DNA from: Marinomonas shanghaiensis
GTDB taxonomy: Bacteria > Pseudomonadota > Gammaproteobacteria > Pseudomonadales > Marinomonadaceae
Direction: 5' to 3'
Assembly: GCF_003259175.1 (NCBI RefSeq)
Contig: NZ_QGOK01000006.1
Location: 124,001 to 188,000, forward strand
DNA: 64,000 bases
The notes below the pieces were generated by a model. The model saw only the letters and a program-made list of their open reading frames with translations. It had not been told where the DNA came from and did not search any database. The position numbers and the translations under genes were made by a program. Within the stretch, counting starts at the first letter, position 1, and the number at the start of each line of letters is the position of its first letter. This document shows, one piece after another, positions 1 to 8,764 of the stretch.

Positions 1-1
1 T

Positions 2-319
2 ATTTGTATTGTCAGTTATGGTGCGGATGAGAAAGGGGATGCTGCCATGAAACAAGGCGAGCTTAATGTATTAAAAGGTGTGGAAGGCGACGGCGAAGGT
101 TTTATTTTGGTTGATGACCTAGTCGATACGGGTCGAACGGCTGCGAAAGTACGTGAAATGCTGCCAAAAGCCCATTTTGCGACGATTTACGCCAAACCGG
201 CTGGCAAGCCTTTGGTGGACACTTTTATTACGGAAGTCAGTCAAGATACTTGGATTCGTTTTCCTTGGGATATGGAATATACCTTTTCGACGCCGTTGGC
301 AGATCGCCAAGGAAAATAA
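2..319 (+). CDS. gpt: Xanthine phosphoribosyltransferase, 3' part
   Basis: Purine salvage enzyme that transfers the phosphoribosyl group of PRPP to xanthine and guanine. The reading frame is open from the left edge, so the start lies outside the window; the first ATG visible (47) is internal. The PRPP-binding loop is seen as [10 protein letters not shown], followed by the family's conserved [12 protein letters not shown] and [10 protein letters not shown] segments and a normal C-terminus. About 105 of roughly 155 residues are present. It matches the E. coli Gpt C-terminal half closely by eye. An ATG-internal reading as a 90-residue gene is rejected because the homology continues upstream of that codon. 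Confidence 0.93.
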   Translation: MCIVSYGADEKGDAAMKQGELNVLKGVEGDGEGFILVDDLVDTGRTAAKVREMLPKAHFATIYAKPAGKPLVDTFITEVSQDTWIRFPWDMEYTFSTPLADRQGK

Positions 320-489
320 GCTGCACTTCGTTATCAATGGGCTGTCATTTAAAAAAAGCAACGAGAGTGTGGCAAAATGACACAAAACTCTCGTTTCTTT
401 TACATATTTTTGAGCTAACTTTATCACTGGGTTTTCATAGAATAGATTGCTTAAAAGTGATTTAAATAACAAGACTATAGGATTTCAAT

Positions 490-897
490 ATGTGGCAAAC
501 GCTAACTAGAGTGGTTTTGGCTGGTATTTTATCGTTTGCAACGATATTACCAGCGTGGGCGGAAGGCACGGTTGCCCGTGCGCAATTTTCGACGGATGTA
601 GTCGATCGTGAACCAATCGATGACATTGGTCCCGTGGTAAAAGTAGAATACGGTGAGATACAACGAGTGTATTTCTTCACGGATTTACGTGACATGGAAG
701 GTAGCCAAGTGATTCATCGTTGGAAGCTGGATGATCAAGAGCAGGCTGATGTCGCGTTTGATATTGGTGGAGATCGTTGGCGAGTATGGTCAAGTAAACG
801 CTTAATGCCAGGGTTTGACGGCAAGTGGAGTGTGGATGTGGTTAAGGATGGCGCGGTGATAGAAACTCACTCTTTTGACTATGTGGACAGCGAGTAA
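490..897 (+). CDS. DUF2914 family exported protein
   Basis: Conserved protein of unknown function, 135 residues. Residues 1-24 form a signal peptide (hydrophobic VVLAGILSFATILP, cleavage likely after AWA). The mature part is a single beta-rich domain of the DUF2914 type, with the characteristic VYFFTDLRDMEGSQVIHRW and WRVWSSKRLMPGFDGKW segments. The start is supported by AGGA just upstream. The mature protein should act in the periplasm or at a membrane. It stands alone between gpt and the DUF1904 gene, in the same direction. Function is not known. Confidence 0.8.
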   Translation: MWQTLTRVVLAGILSFATILPAWAEGTVARAQFSTDVVDREPIDDIGPVVKVEYGEIQRVYFFTDLRDMEGSQVIHRWKLDDQEQADVAFDIGGDRWRVWSSKRLMPGFDGKWSVDVVKDGAVIETHSFDYVDSE

Positions 898-947
898 CAA
901 CTCGCTTCCCTTTCGAGTAAATTATTATCTTAGAAGTAAGGACGGTT

Positions 948-1280
948 ATGCCTCATTTACGTGTACGCGGCTTGGCGTTTGATGAATTAGAATCCATTGC
1001 CGATATTTTGGTCGAGAATTTAGCAGAAATTACGGACACGCCTAATTCACACTTTACCCTTGAATATCAAGCGACGACTTTTTTAGCAGTAGGCGGCGCT
1101 TCTCCTGCCTATCCTTTTTTTGATGTCTTTTGGTTTGACCGCGGGGACGAGGTGAAGCGTAAGGTCGCTCTCATTATTGAGGAACTGGTTAGACCCTTAG
1201 TAGACAGTGGACAAGATATCACCGTGCTGTTTCATGATTTACAAGGGAAAGATTATTATGAAAACGGTGAGCACTTTTAA
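948..1280 (+). CDS. DUF1904 family protein
   Basis: Small cytoplasmic protein of 110 residues resembling the DUF1904 family, which has a tautomerase/MIF-like fold. The sequence begins MPHLRVRGL, with Pro2 in the position used as catalytic base by tautomerases, and carries the conserved PYFDVFWFDRG-like patch (here YPFFDVFWFDRGDEVK). The start follows an AAGGACGG ribosome-binding site. No enzymatic activity is established for this family. It lies 50 bp after the DUF2914 gene, facing the his cluster, with a hairpin between. Confidence 0.72.
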   Translation: MPHLRVRGLAFDELESIADILVENLAEITDTPNSHFTLEYQATTFLAVGGASPAYPFFDVFWFDRGDEVKRKVALIIEELVRPLVDSGQDITVLFHDLQGKDYYENGEHF

Positions 1281-1302
1281 TAAAGAGTGTGCTGTTGACC
1301 GT

Positions 1303-1340
1303 AAGAAGCACTTCCGTTATTGAAAACGGCTGTGCTTCTT
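1303..1340. terminator. Stem-loop between convergent genes
   Basis: AAGAAGCAC (1303-1311) pairs with GTGCTTCTT (1332-1340), with an inner CCGTT/AACGG pair. It sits between the DUF1904 gene and the 3' end of hisF, which converge here, so it may stop transcription in both directions. The U tract is weak on the plus strand. Confidence 0.6.
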
Positions 1341-1354
1341 ATGTCGTCTGCTTT

Positions 1355-2128
1355 TTACAAGCGCATTTCTATACCAGCGTCTGTCATGCGCTGCTTAGCC
1401 TGTTGAATGCTGTATTCGCCAAAATGGAAAATACTCGCGGCTAACACGGCATCGGCTTTGCCTTCGATTACGCCATCTACTAGGTGATCCAAATTACCCA
1501 CACCGCCAGAGGCGATAACAGGCACATGAACCGCTTCGCTAATCGCACGTGTAATACCTAAATCAAAACCATTTTTTGTGCCGTCACGGTCCATACTGGT
1601 CAGCAAGATTTCACCCGCACCGTATTCCACCATTTTTTTCGCCCACTCAACCGCATCTAAGCCAGTAGGTTTTCGGCCGCCATGGGTAAAGATTTCCCAT
1701 TTATCGGGTTCGCCCTCGGCGCTGACTTTTTTGGCATCAATGGCGACTACGATACACTGAGAGCCAAAGCGCTGTGCGGCTTCGCGGACAAATTCAGGGT
1801 TAAAGACGGCTGCGGTATTAATACCGACTTTGTCTGCGCCTGCATTCAGCATGCGACGAATATCTTCGCAGGTGCGAATGCCACCGCCTACCGTTAGAGG
1901 AATAAACACTTGGCTGGCAATGGCTTCCACCATATGAACCGTGGTTTCTCTATCCTCTGAACTGGCCGTGATGTCTAAGAAAGTGATCTCATCGGCGCCT
2001 TGTTCGTTGTAACGCTTCGCCACTTCCACAGGGTCACCTGCGTCGCGAATGTCGACGAACTGAACACCTTTGACGACGCGGCCATTGTCCACATCAAGGC
2101 AAGGAATAATACGTTTTGCTAAGCCCAT
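1355..2128 (-). CDS. hisF: Imidazole glycerol phosphate synthase, cyclase subunit
   Basis: With HisH, converts PRFAR plus glutamine-derived ammonia to imidazole glycerol phosphate and AICAR (histidine synthesis, cytoplasm). The 257-residue beta/alpha barrel starts [21 protein letters not shown]. Catalytic aspartates are visible as D12 (CLDVDNG) and D131 (VVAIDAK), and the phosphate-binding turns as LTVGGGIRT and IASGGVG. Length and motifs fit HisF rather than its paralogue HisA. It is the last gene of the leftward hisB-hisH-hisF cluster, 57 bp after hisH. HisA, commonly between hisH and hisF, is not present. Confidence 0.97.
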   Translation of the reverse strand: MGLAKRIIPCLDVDNGRVVKGVQFVDIRDAGDPVEVAKRYNEQGADEITFLDITASSEDRETTVHMVEAIASQVFIPLTVGGGIRTCEDIRRMLNAGADKVGINTAAVFNPEFVREAAQRFGSQCIVVAIDAKKVSAEGEPDKWEIFTHGGRKPTGLDAVEWAKKMVEYGAGEILLTSMDRDGTKNGFDLGITRAISEAVHVPVIASGGVGNLDHLVDGVIEGKADAVLAASIFHFGEYSIQQAKQRMTDAGIEMRL

Positions 2129-2185
2129 AAATGGCGCTCCTAGAATCTAATATGCTTCTATCCAAACAAACTGAAGGGCTTGCTC

Positions 2186-2848
2186 TTATGGCTTGCCATC
2201 CCATTGAAGGAAGTTTTTATAAAGCTGCAAACCATCTTTATGGCTTTTTTCAGGGTGAAACTGAACAGCGAACACATTGTCACGGGCAAGGGCAACACAA
2301 AACTCCAAACCGTAGTCACAGGTACCTGCCACTTCGTTTTTGTTCTCTGGGACCACATAAAAGCTGTGTACAAAGTAAAAGCGCGCGCTGTCCGGAATGT
2401 CGGCCCAAAGAGGGTGGTTAATGGTGTGCTTAACTTGATTCCAGCCCATGTGCGGCACTTTCAATTTACCGCCGTCATGATCTTTGTGGTTTTCACCAAA
2501 GAATAGGGCGTTGCCTTTGAAGTGGTTTAAACAATCGACACCGCCGTTTTCTTCACTGTGTGACATCAATGATTGGATGCCGACACAAATAGCGAGAAAA
2601 GGTTTTTCTGCCATGGCTTTGCGAATGCTTGGTACTAGGCCTGCATTGTACATTTCACCAATGCAATCACGAATCGCACCAACGCCTGGTAGTAATACAC
2701 GATCTGCTGCATCAATCACGGCAGGATCGCTGGTGACAATGACCGAGGTGTGTTCATCCGCTACGTGCTCAAGAGCTTTGGCAACGGAGTGAAGGTTACC
2801 CATGCCATAATCGATGACCGCGACGGTAGATTTTTTCATATCGTTCAT
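2186..2848 (-). CDS. hisH: Imidazole glycerol phosphate synthase, glutamine amidotransferase subunit
   Basis: Hydrolyses glutamine and channels ammonia into the HisF barrel. The 220-residue class I amidotransferase shows the nucleophile C88 in AICVGIQ, and the His/Glu pair H198 and E200 in FHPEKS. The oxyanion-strand region LLPGVGA is present. The N-terminus is [18 protein letters not shown]; a start four codons later (MKK) is possible. It follows hisB by 12 bp, so the two are almost certainly co-transcribed and probably translationally linked. Confidence 0.97.
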   Translation of the reverse strand: MNDMKKSTVAVIDYGMGNLHSVAKALEHVADEHTSVIVTSDPAVIDAADRVLLPGVGAIRDCIGEMYNAGLVPSIRKAMAEKPFLAICVGIQSLMSHSEENGGVDCLNHFKGNALFFGENHKDHDGGKLKVPHMGWNQVKHTINHPLWADIPDSARFYFVHSFYVVPENKNEVAGTCDYGLEFCVALARDNVFAVQFHPEKSHKDGLQLYKNFLQWDGKP

Positions 2849-2860
2849 ACTAACAACGTC

Positions 2861-3454
2861 CTACAAACAACCCTTAGTCGATGGCATTTGACCTGCCATA
2901 CGCTCATCCACTTCTAATGCCATGCGCAAAGCACGACCAAACGCTTTAAAAATGGTTTCTGCTTGGTGGTGAGTGTTTTTGCCACGTAGGTTGTCTAGGT
3001 GAAGCGTGACTTTGGCATGGTTGATAAAACCATGGAAGAACTCAGAGAACAAATCCACATCAAAACCACCGACAGATCCACGCGTAAACGGTACGTGCAT
3101 TTCTAGACCAGGGCGACCAGAGAAATCGATGACTACGCGTGAGAGAGCTTCGTCTAATGGAACGTAAGCATGACCGTAACGTTTGATGCCTTTTTTATCG
3201 CCTACTGCGATGTCAAATGCTTGTCCTAATGTGATGCCTAAATCTTCTACTGTATGGTGAGCGTCAATGTGAAGGTCACCAACGGCATGAATGTCTAGGT
3301 CAATCAGGCCATGACGTGCTACTTGTTCAAGCATGTGGTCAAGGAAAGGAACGCCTGTGAAGCAGTTGAATTTACCGGTACCGTCTAAGTTAATCGACAC
3401 CTTTATCTGAGTTTCAAGCGTGTTACGCTCGACACTGGCAATGCGATCGGACAT
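2861..3454 (-). CDS. hisB: Imidazoleglycerol-phosphate dehydratase
   Basis: Dehydrates imidazole glycerol phosphate to imidazole acetol phosphate (histidine synthesis). At 197 residues it is the single-function form without the N-terminal phosphatase of E. coli HisB. The metal-binding motifs are clear: [28 protein letters not shown] and [17 protein letters not shown], and the protein ends in the family's typical PSTKGCL-like tail. It is the first gene of the leftward his cluster, so its promoter should lie in 3455-3716. Confidence 0.97.
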   Translation of the reverse strand: MSDRIASVERNTLETQIKVSINLDGTGKFNCFTGVPFLDHMLEQVARHGLIDLDIHAVGDLHIDAHHTVEDLGITLGQAFDIAVGDKKGIKRYGHAYVPLDEALSRVVIDFSGRPGLEMHVPFTRGSVGGFDVDLFSEFFHGFINHAKVTLHLDNLRGKNTHHQAETIFKAFGRALRMALEVDERMAGQMPSTKGCL

Positions 3455-3490
3455 TGATTGGTTTCTCCACCGTGATTGTGACGAAGGGTC

Positions 3491-3530
3491 GCCACTTTTT
3501 TTGTATAATTAAGAGCATGACATAAGTGGC
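3491..3530. promoter_or_regulatory. Inverted repeat upstream of hisB
   Basis: GCCACTT (3491-3497) and AAGTGGC (3524-3530) form a perfect 7-bp inverted repeat with 26 bp between. The spacer contains TATAAT on the plus strand. It lies 37 bp upstream of hisB and about 190 bp upstream of the AsmA-family gene. No run of His codons typical of a his leader peptide is seen nearby. It could be an operator or RNA hairpin; its role is unknown. Confidence 0.3.
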
Positions 3531-3716
3531 CCATTATAGAACGTGGACTCTTTAGCTTCTATGCTTTGTCTGGGTGTTTTTTGATGAGTTATCGCTATTG
3601 CATCGATAAACATTGATTTCGAGTGTTATGATAAGCGAATTAATTCACCGCTAAGTGTGCATTTGGGTGAACGGCTTATATAGGCTAAACGTATTTATAC
3701 TTTAAAGGAATCTGTC

Positions 3717-5984
3717 ATGGTTTGGATAAAGCGACTGTCATTATTTGTAGTGGGATTATTAGCCATTATGGCTCTTCTGTTGGCGTACGTTATGTTGTTC
3801 GTCAATCCCAATGATTTTAAAGATGAGCTTAAAAGTGTTGCTTTGGAAAAAGCCAATGTCAGTTTGCGATTAGATGGAGACATCAGCTGGTCTTTTTTCC
3901 CTTGGCTTGGTCTTGAATTAGAGAACATCGGCGTTGCTCTGGGTGATGATCCAGAGATAGTGCAATTTGATCGTGCTGAGTTTGGTGTGGCGATTTTACC
4001 TTTGCTTGAGCGAAAAATTCAGGTGAATAAAGTTAACCTCGTCAATTTAAAGGCCCGTCTAAACAAAGATGCGCAGGGCCAAGGTAACTGGCAATTAGAG
4101 TCCTCTACTGTTGCAACCTCGAAGGATAATTCTACGGCTCAGACATCGGCAAAGGCGGTCACTCAGGCGAATGGCCCTGGTGAGTCTTTTAAAATCCCTG
4201 ATATCCAATTGGACGAATTACGCATTGAAAATGCGCAAGTCTTATACCGTGACGAACAAACGAAACAGCTTATTAATGCGGTCTTAAATGTTCAATTAAA
4301 CGACGTGCAATGGGATAAAGCATGGCCAATGGTAATGGACATTGCGGTGACGCAAAGTGACTTACAAGGTCAGTCGCCTGTTAAAGCAAAAGCCACGTTA
4401 AACGCTAACCTGACGGTGTTTCCAGAGCGAGAATCCTTATCACTGGATTCACTGGTTTTGTCAGCAGACCTAGAAGGTGACAATTTACCAACCAGCCCTA
4501 TGAGTGCCAAGGTAAGTGCGGTGAATGTGGAGCTTGATTTACCCCAAGAGAATGTGTTGGCTGAAGGCGTTGCGCTAAGTGTTTTAGGGGTGAATGTTGA
4601 TGCTAAAATTCAAGCCTATCAGGTGCTGAGTGATCCTCAGTTTTCTGCGGTCTTGTCGGTAGGTGAGTTTAATCCTCGTTATCTTATGACGCGTTTGAAA
4701 TTACCATTGCCAGAGATGTCTGATGATACTGCCCTGACGAAAGCGCGAGCCGACATTATTTTTGAAGGTAGTTCGTCTTCTATTACCGCCCAACCTATCT
4801 CTATTGTGTTAGATGACACCAAGATAGAGGCCAATGCTGTGGTGGCTTTGTCTCCACTACGTTGGGATGTGAGTGTTGCTGGCGCAAACTTAAATCTTGA
4901 TCGTTATCTTCCTACGCCGGTTGAGCCTGCTGATGGCAAGGGAAAAGAAACATCACCAGAAATGGTCGCTAAGGATATTCCGGCAGATGACAGTGACTTG
5001 ATTCCGGTTGAGTTGATTCGTGGTTTGAACGGTCATGTCGGCTTAGTGTTTGAAAATATAACGTTTAAAAAATTAAAAATAGATAAGATCGAACTCGACT
5101 CCACGCAAGCGAATGGACTAGTGAGAGTATCACCCTTGAAAGCGTCTTTGTATAAGGGCAGCGTGTCATCCACAATGAATTTAGATGTGCGAGGACGCGT
5201 ACCTTCAATCGACATTGTCCCCTCTATTGAGGGCGTGCAAATCCAGCCATTATTGGTTGATTTCATGGACATGGACAAAATAGCGGGTGCGACCTATTTG
5301 AATGGAGAGTTAAGTGCTAAGGGCAATCGTATAGACAGTTTAATGTCGTCTCTACAAGGGGATTTATTAATCGACATTAAAAAGGGCGCCTTAGTGGGCA
5401 CAAACTTAACAAAGACGGTTTGTGAGGGCATTGCTACCATCCGTAAGGATAAAATTGATGAACAAAAGTTTGGTCCCGATACCCCGTTTGAAACCATGCG
5501 TTTTCCAGCGCGTATTGTTGACGGGCAGGTGTCGACGCCAGGGTTGAAAATAAGTTCGGCGGGTGTGCAAGTGACGGGTAATGGGGTTGTATCATTGCCT
5601 AATTCATCCTTGGATTATCAGGCGAACGTCGCGATTGCTGGTAGCACCTTAGATCAGGCTTGCCAAGTGAATGAGAAAGTCACTCAACTGGCGTTTCCTA
5701 TTGTGTGTAAAGGCCAGTTTAGCGACGATCCAGCAGGTTTATGCCGCCCCGATATAAAAGGTTTTGGTCAGTTGTTTGCGGATTTAGCAAAAGCGGAGTT
5801 GGCTGAAAAAGCGGCTGAAGAAAAGGCCCGTTTAAAAGAAAAAGCCGAAGCTGAAAAAGAACGTTTAAAAAACAAAGTGGATGATGAAAAAGCGCGATTA
5901 AAGGCTGAGTTTGAAGAAAAACGCCAAGCGGAAGAAGAAAGAGCAAAAGAAAAATTAAAAGAGAAACTAAAGAGTTTGTTTTAG
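3717..5984 (+). CDS. AsmA family protein
   Basis: Large inner-membrane-anchored periplasmic protein of 755 residues. One N-terminal membrane segment (about residues 7-27, LSLFVVGLLAIMALLLAYVML) is followed by VNPNDFKDELKSVALEKANVSLRLDGDISWSFFPWLGL-type sequence typical of the AsmA N-domain, and later by the AsmA C-terminal repeat (about 480-660). AsmA-like proteins are thought to form lipid-carrying bridges or help outer-membrane assembly. The last 70 residues are a Lys/Glu/Ala-rich predicted helix (KAELAEKAAEEKARLKEK and onward), which is unusual and likely a coiled coil. It is immediately followed by mutY (34 bp). Confidence 0.9.
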   Translation: MVWIKRLSLFVVGLLAIMALLLAYVMLFVNPNDFKDELKSVALEKANVSLRLDGDISWSFFPWLGLELENIGVALGDDPEIVQFDRAEFGVAILPLLERKIQVNKVNLVNLKARLNKDAQGQGNWQLESSTVATSKDNSTAQTSAKAVTQANGPGESFKIPDIQLDELRIENAQVLYRDEQTKQLINAVLNVQLNDVQWDKAWPMVMDIAVTQSDLQGQSPVKAKATLNANLTVFPERESLSLDSLVLSADLEGDNLPTSPMSAKVSAVNVELDLPQENVLAEGVALSVLGVNVDAKIQAYQVLSDPQFSAVLSVGEFNPRYLMTRLKLPLPEMSDDTALTKARADIIFEGSSSSITAQPISIVLDDTKIEANAVVALSPLRWDVSVAGANLNLDRYLPTPVEPADGKGKETSPEMVAKDIPADDSDLIPVELIRGLNGHVGLVFENITFKKLKIDKIELDSTQANGLVRVSPLKASLYKGSVSSTMNLDVRGRVPSIDIVPSIEGVQIQPLLVDFMDMDKIAGATYLNGELSAKGNRIDSLMSSLQGDLLIDIKKGALVGTNLTKTVCEGIATIRKDKIDEQKFGPDTPFETMRFPARIVDGQVSTPGLKISSAGVQVTGNGVVSLPNSSLDYQANVAIAGSTLDQACQVNEKVTQLAFPIVCKGQFSDDPAGLCRPDIKGFGQLFADLAKAELAEKAAEEKARLKEKAEAEKERLKNKVDDEKARLKAEFEEKRQAEEERAKEKLKEKLKSLF

Positions 5985-6018
5985 TCTCTGTTGAATATGC
6001 TGTAAACGTGAGAAATAA

Positions 6019-7068
6019 ATGCAACCAGTTAAGAATTTTGCGCCCCGTGTCCTTGCGTGGTTTGATGAGCACGGGCGTAAAAGTTTGCCTTGGCAAGAGA
6101 ATAAAACGCCCTATCGAGTTTGGATTTCTGAAATCATGTTGCAGCAAACGCAAGTGACAACGGTGATTCCTTATTACCATAAGTTCATGACGTCGTTCCC
6201 AACGGTTGAAGCACTGGCTGCCGCTGAACAAGATGACGTTCTTGCTCACTGGAGTGGTTTAGGCTATTACGCTCGGGCGCGTAATATGCACAAAGCGGCA
6301 AAAATGCTGGTGGATGAATTTGATAGTGAATTTCCACAAACGGTAGACGGTGTCTGTGAGTTGCCTGGGATTGGGCGTTCAACCGCGGCGGCGATTCTTT
6401 CTATCTCACGTGGTGTTCAAGCGGCGATTCTAGATGGCAATGTTAAGCGAGTGTTGGCGCGCTTTCATGCGGTACCGACGTGGCCAGGCGATAAAAAAAC
6501 TGAAACCGCCATGTGGGATTTAGCGGAACATTATATGCCAAGTGAGCGTTGTGGTGATTATACGCAAGCCATGATGGATTTAGGTGCAACGCTTTGCACT
6601 CGTTCCAAACCACAATGTTTGCTCTGCCCTTTAGAAAGTGATTGCCAAGCGCGCTTGACCTTGGACCCTACGCAATTCCCCATTCGCAAACCGAAGAAAG
6701 CCGCGAAGCCAGAAAAGCAAATTCAGCTGCTGGTGTTGGTGAATCAACAAGGTCAACGTTTACTGGAGAAGCGTCCTTCGACAGGGATTTGGGGCGGGCT
6801 GTGGAGCTTGCCAGAATTGGCATCGGAAGAGTCTATTGTATTGCATATTGAGCAACGTTTTGCGACACAAGTGAAAACTGTCATGCCTTTGTCACCTTTT
6901 AGACATACGTTTAGCCATTACCATTTGGATATCTCACCAAGTTGTATTCAGATTGCGGATACACAATGGGTGACTGAGGGAGATAAATACCAATGGTTCA
7001 GTCAAGAGGAGGCTCTGTCACAGGGATTGCCGGCGCCAGTACGACGTATTTTGGAACACATTAACTGA
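6019..7068 (+). CDS. mutY: Adenine DNA glycosylase (A/G mismatch specific)
   Basis: Removes adenine mispaired with 8-oxoguanine. At 349 residues it has the full architecture: the helix-hairpin-helix LPGIGRSTAAAI (about 115-126), the catalytic E38 in WISEIMLQQTQV and D139 in ILDGNVKRVLARF, and a 4Fe-4S cluster site C193-x6-C200-x2-C203-x5-C209. The C-terminal Nudix-like domain, which recognises 8-oxoG, spans about 230-349. In E. coli mutY is followed directly by yggX; here a chrA-type gene lies between them. Confidence 0.97.
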   Translation: MQPVKNFAPRVLAWFDEHGRKSLPWQENKTPYRVWISEIMLQQTQVTTVIPYYHKFMTSFPTVEALAAAEQDDVLAHWSGLGYYARARNMHKAAKMLVDEFDSEFPQTVDGVCELPGIGRSTAAAILSISRGVQAAILDGNVKRVLARFHAVPTWPGDKKTETAMWDLAEHYMPSERCGDYTQAMMDLGATLCTRSKPQCLLCPLESDCQARLTLDPTQFPIRKPKKAAKPEKQIQLLVLVNQQGQRLLEKRPSTGIWGGLWSLPELASEESIVLHIEQRFATQVKTVMPLSPFRHTFSHYHLDISPSCIQIADTQWVTEGDKYQWFSQEEALSQGLPAPVRRILEHIN

Positions 7069-7081
7069 CTTGGATCCTTGC

Positions 7082-8275
7082 ATGAATACCGAGAAAAACG
7101 GTTTGAATTTGAAACGTGTGGTTGACGTTTTTGTCTCGTTTTTATGGTTAGGTTGTACCAGCTTTGGCGGGCCTGCTGCCCATCTTGGTTACTTTAATCA
7201 GACGTTTATTAAGCGCAAGCAGTGGGCAAGTGATGCGCAGTATGCTCAATGGGTCGCGCTAAGTCAGATTGTACCAGGGCCTGGTTCGAGTCAGGTGGGG
7301 TTCGCGTTGGGGTATCATCGTGCGGGTTTATTGGGGGCCATCGCGGCCTTTGTGGCTTTTACGTTACCGTCTTTTGTGGTGATGGTCGTTTTGGCTCAAT
7401 TTGGTCAGCAATGGCTGGGGAATGTGTTTTTCGATGGTGTTGTTCAGGCGTTGAAATTATTGGCTGTTGTCGTGGTTGCTGATGCCTGTGTGAGTATGTG
7501 GCGATCTTTTTGTCAGCGCAAAGCGATGGCGTGTATGGTTCTATTAAGTGCCGTTTTTTTAATATTCGTGCCATTTGGTTTTGCCAATCTTATGGTGTTA
7601 GTTGTCGCGGCTTTTGTCGGCTTCTTTATACCAGCGTCGACGTCGAATACTCATGACCCTTTGCCTAAAGTACGCTTTGCGTGGTGTTTATTCGGTCTTG
7701 CTGTGGCGTTGTTTGTGGCGAGTTTTATTTTCGACACTGGATTGGGAGGGGTGTTCGCTGAATTCTATCAAGCAGGGGCGCTGGTCTTTGGTGGTGGGCA
7801 TGTCGTGTTGCCTATGTTGTCGGCGTTTGTTTCTGATCGTGTCTCTGATGCTAACTTGTTAGTAGGTTATGCCGCAGCACAAGCGGTTCCTGGTCCTATG
7901 TTTACCATGGCAAGCTTTCTTGGTGCTTCTGCGGCACCACAAGGCGCAAATGTCTGGCTGTGGGCTGGTGTTGCAACCTTGGGTGTTTTTTTATCGGGTT
8001 TGCTTCTGATGTTGTGCGCGCAAAATATCTGGCAAAGTTTGTCTGAAAATGTCGTATGCCAACGTCTGCTAGCGAGTTTAAATGCCGCTGTGGTCGGAAT
8101 ACTCATCGCGGCTTTGTATCACCCTATTGCTACATCCAGTATTGTGAGCGTATGGGATATCGCTTGTGTCGCCATAGGGTTTATTTGGTTGAAATACAAA
8201 CGGCCTTCGATTTTTATGTTGATTATTGTGTTTGTTCTAATTGGGCTGGTGCGCAGTTATGGATTCTGGGAGTGA
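7082..8275 (+). CDS. chrA: Chromate-type (CHR family) transporter
   Basis: Membrane protein of the CHR superfamily, whose best-studied members export chromate. It is long-form (397 residues), with two homologous halves each carrying the signature FGGP / FGGG and PGP: TSFGGPAAHLGYF...QIVPGPGSSQVGFALGY near the N-terminus, then LVFGGGHVVLPML...AQAVPGPMFTMASFLG. About ten hydrophobic segments are visible. I prefer ATG at 7082; an in-frame TTG at 7070, two bases after the mutY stop, would add four residues. The true substrate is not shown by sequence; sulfate or chromate-like oxyanions are possible. Confidence 0.88.
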   Translation: MNTEKNGLNLKRVVDVFVSFLWLGCTSFGGPAAHLGYFNQTFIKRKQWASDAQYAQWVALSQIVPGPGSSQVGFALGYHRAGLLGAIAAFVAFTLPSFVVMVVLAQFGQQWLGNVFFDGVVQALKLLAVVVVADACVSMWRSFCQRKAMACMVLLSAVFLIFVPFGFANLMVLVVAAFVGFFIPASTSNTHDPLPKVRFAWCLFGLAVALFVASFIFDTGLGGVFAEFYQAGALVFGGGHVVLPMLSAFVSDRVSDANLLVGYAAAQAVPGPMFTMASFLGASAAPQGANVWLWAGVATLGVFLSGLLLMLCAQNIWQSLSENVVCQRLLASLNAAVVGILIAALYHPIATSSIVSVWDIACVAIGFIWLKYKRPSIFMLIIVFVLIGLVRSYGFWE

Positions 8276-8352
8276 CAAGTCATGCTCACCTTGAATTTTG
8301 CTGTATTGGCGCCACTATTTAGACTGTAATTTTATGATGACGAGAGAGTTTT

Positions 8353-8637
8353 ATGGCGAACACGGTTTTTTGTAAAAAATTTCAGAAAGAAATGGCAGCC
8401 TTAGATCGTGCTCCATTGCCAGGGGCAAAAGGCCAAGAGATTCTACAAAATGTCTCCAAGCAGGCTTGGCAAGAATGGCAGCAACTGCAAACCATGATGA
8501 TTAATGAGAAGCAGTTGAACTTGATGCAACCAGAATCTCGCAAATACATAATGGAACAGATGGAAAAGTTCTTTAACAATGAAGCAACGGATAAATTGTC
8601 AGGTTACGTTGATCCTGATGATATTAAAGAGCTTTAA
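8353..8637 (+). CDS. yggX: Fe(2+)-trafficking / oxidative damage protection protein YggX
   Basis: Small cytoplasmic protein (94 residues) that protects iron-sulfur enzymes from superoxide and is implicated in iron trafficking. It has the family's conserved N-terminus ([23 protein letters not shown], with the single conserved Cys at position 7) and the [20 protein letters not shown] core. Length matches the family. It normally follows mutY, whose Fe-S cluster it may help protect; here 1.3 kb separates them. A strong hairpin terminator follows. Confidence 0.96.
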   Translation: MANTVFCKKFQKEMAALDRAPLPGAKGQEILQNVSKQAWQEWQQLQTMMINEKQLNLMQPESRKYIMEQMEKFFNNEATDKLSGYVDPDDIKEL

Positions 8638-8688
8638 TAAGCGATATTTGTTTGGACTTTTTTCTCGACCATCGCTGTAAGCTGTCAC

Positions 8689-8727
8689 AAAATGCCCCTT
8701 GTTATGAGAATTAACAAGGGGCATTTT
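8689..8727. terminator. Bidirectional rho-independent terminator
   Basis: AAAATGCCCCTTGTTA pairs with TAACAAGGGGCATTTT around a short loop, with T runs at both ends. It ends the yggX transcript on the plus strand and the FliL-like gene on the minus strand, which converge here. Confidence 0.9.
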
Positions 8728-8764
8728 TGTTTGTAAACTTTATTGCTGACCAGACATCGCGTTT

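Noticed and set aside
1355..2128. Possibility that the gene is hisA rather than hisF
   Set aside because: Length of 257, [12 protein letters not shown] start, VVAIDAK and the long insertion around [10 protein letters not shown] match HisF.
2131..2506. Plus-strand frames opposite hisH
   Set aside because: Shadows of hisH; no ribosome-binding site or recognisable domain.
5719..6249. Minus-strand frame of 176 codons
   Set aside because: It is antisense to the Lys/Glu-rich AsmA tail and the mutY start; low-complexity Leu/Phe content arises from reverse reading.
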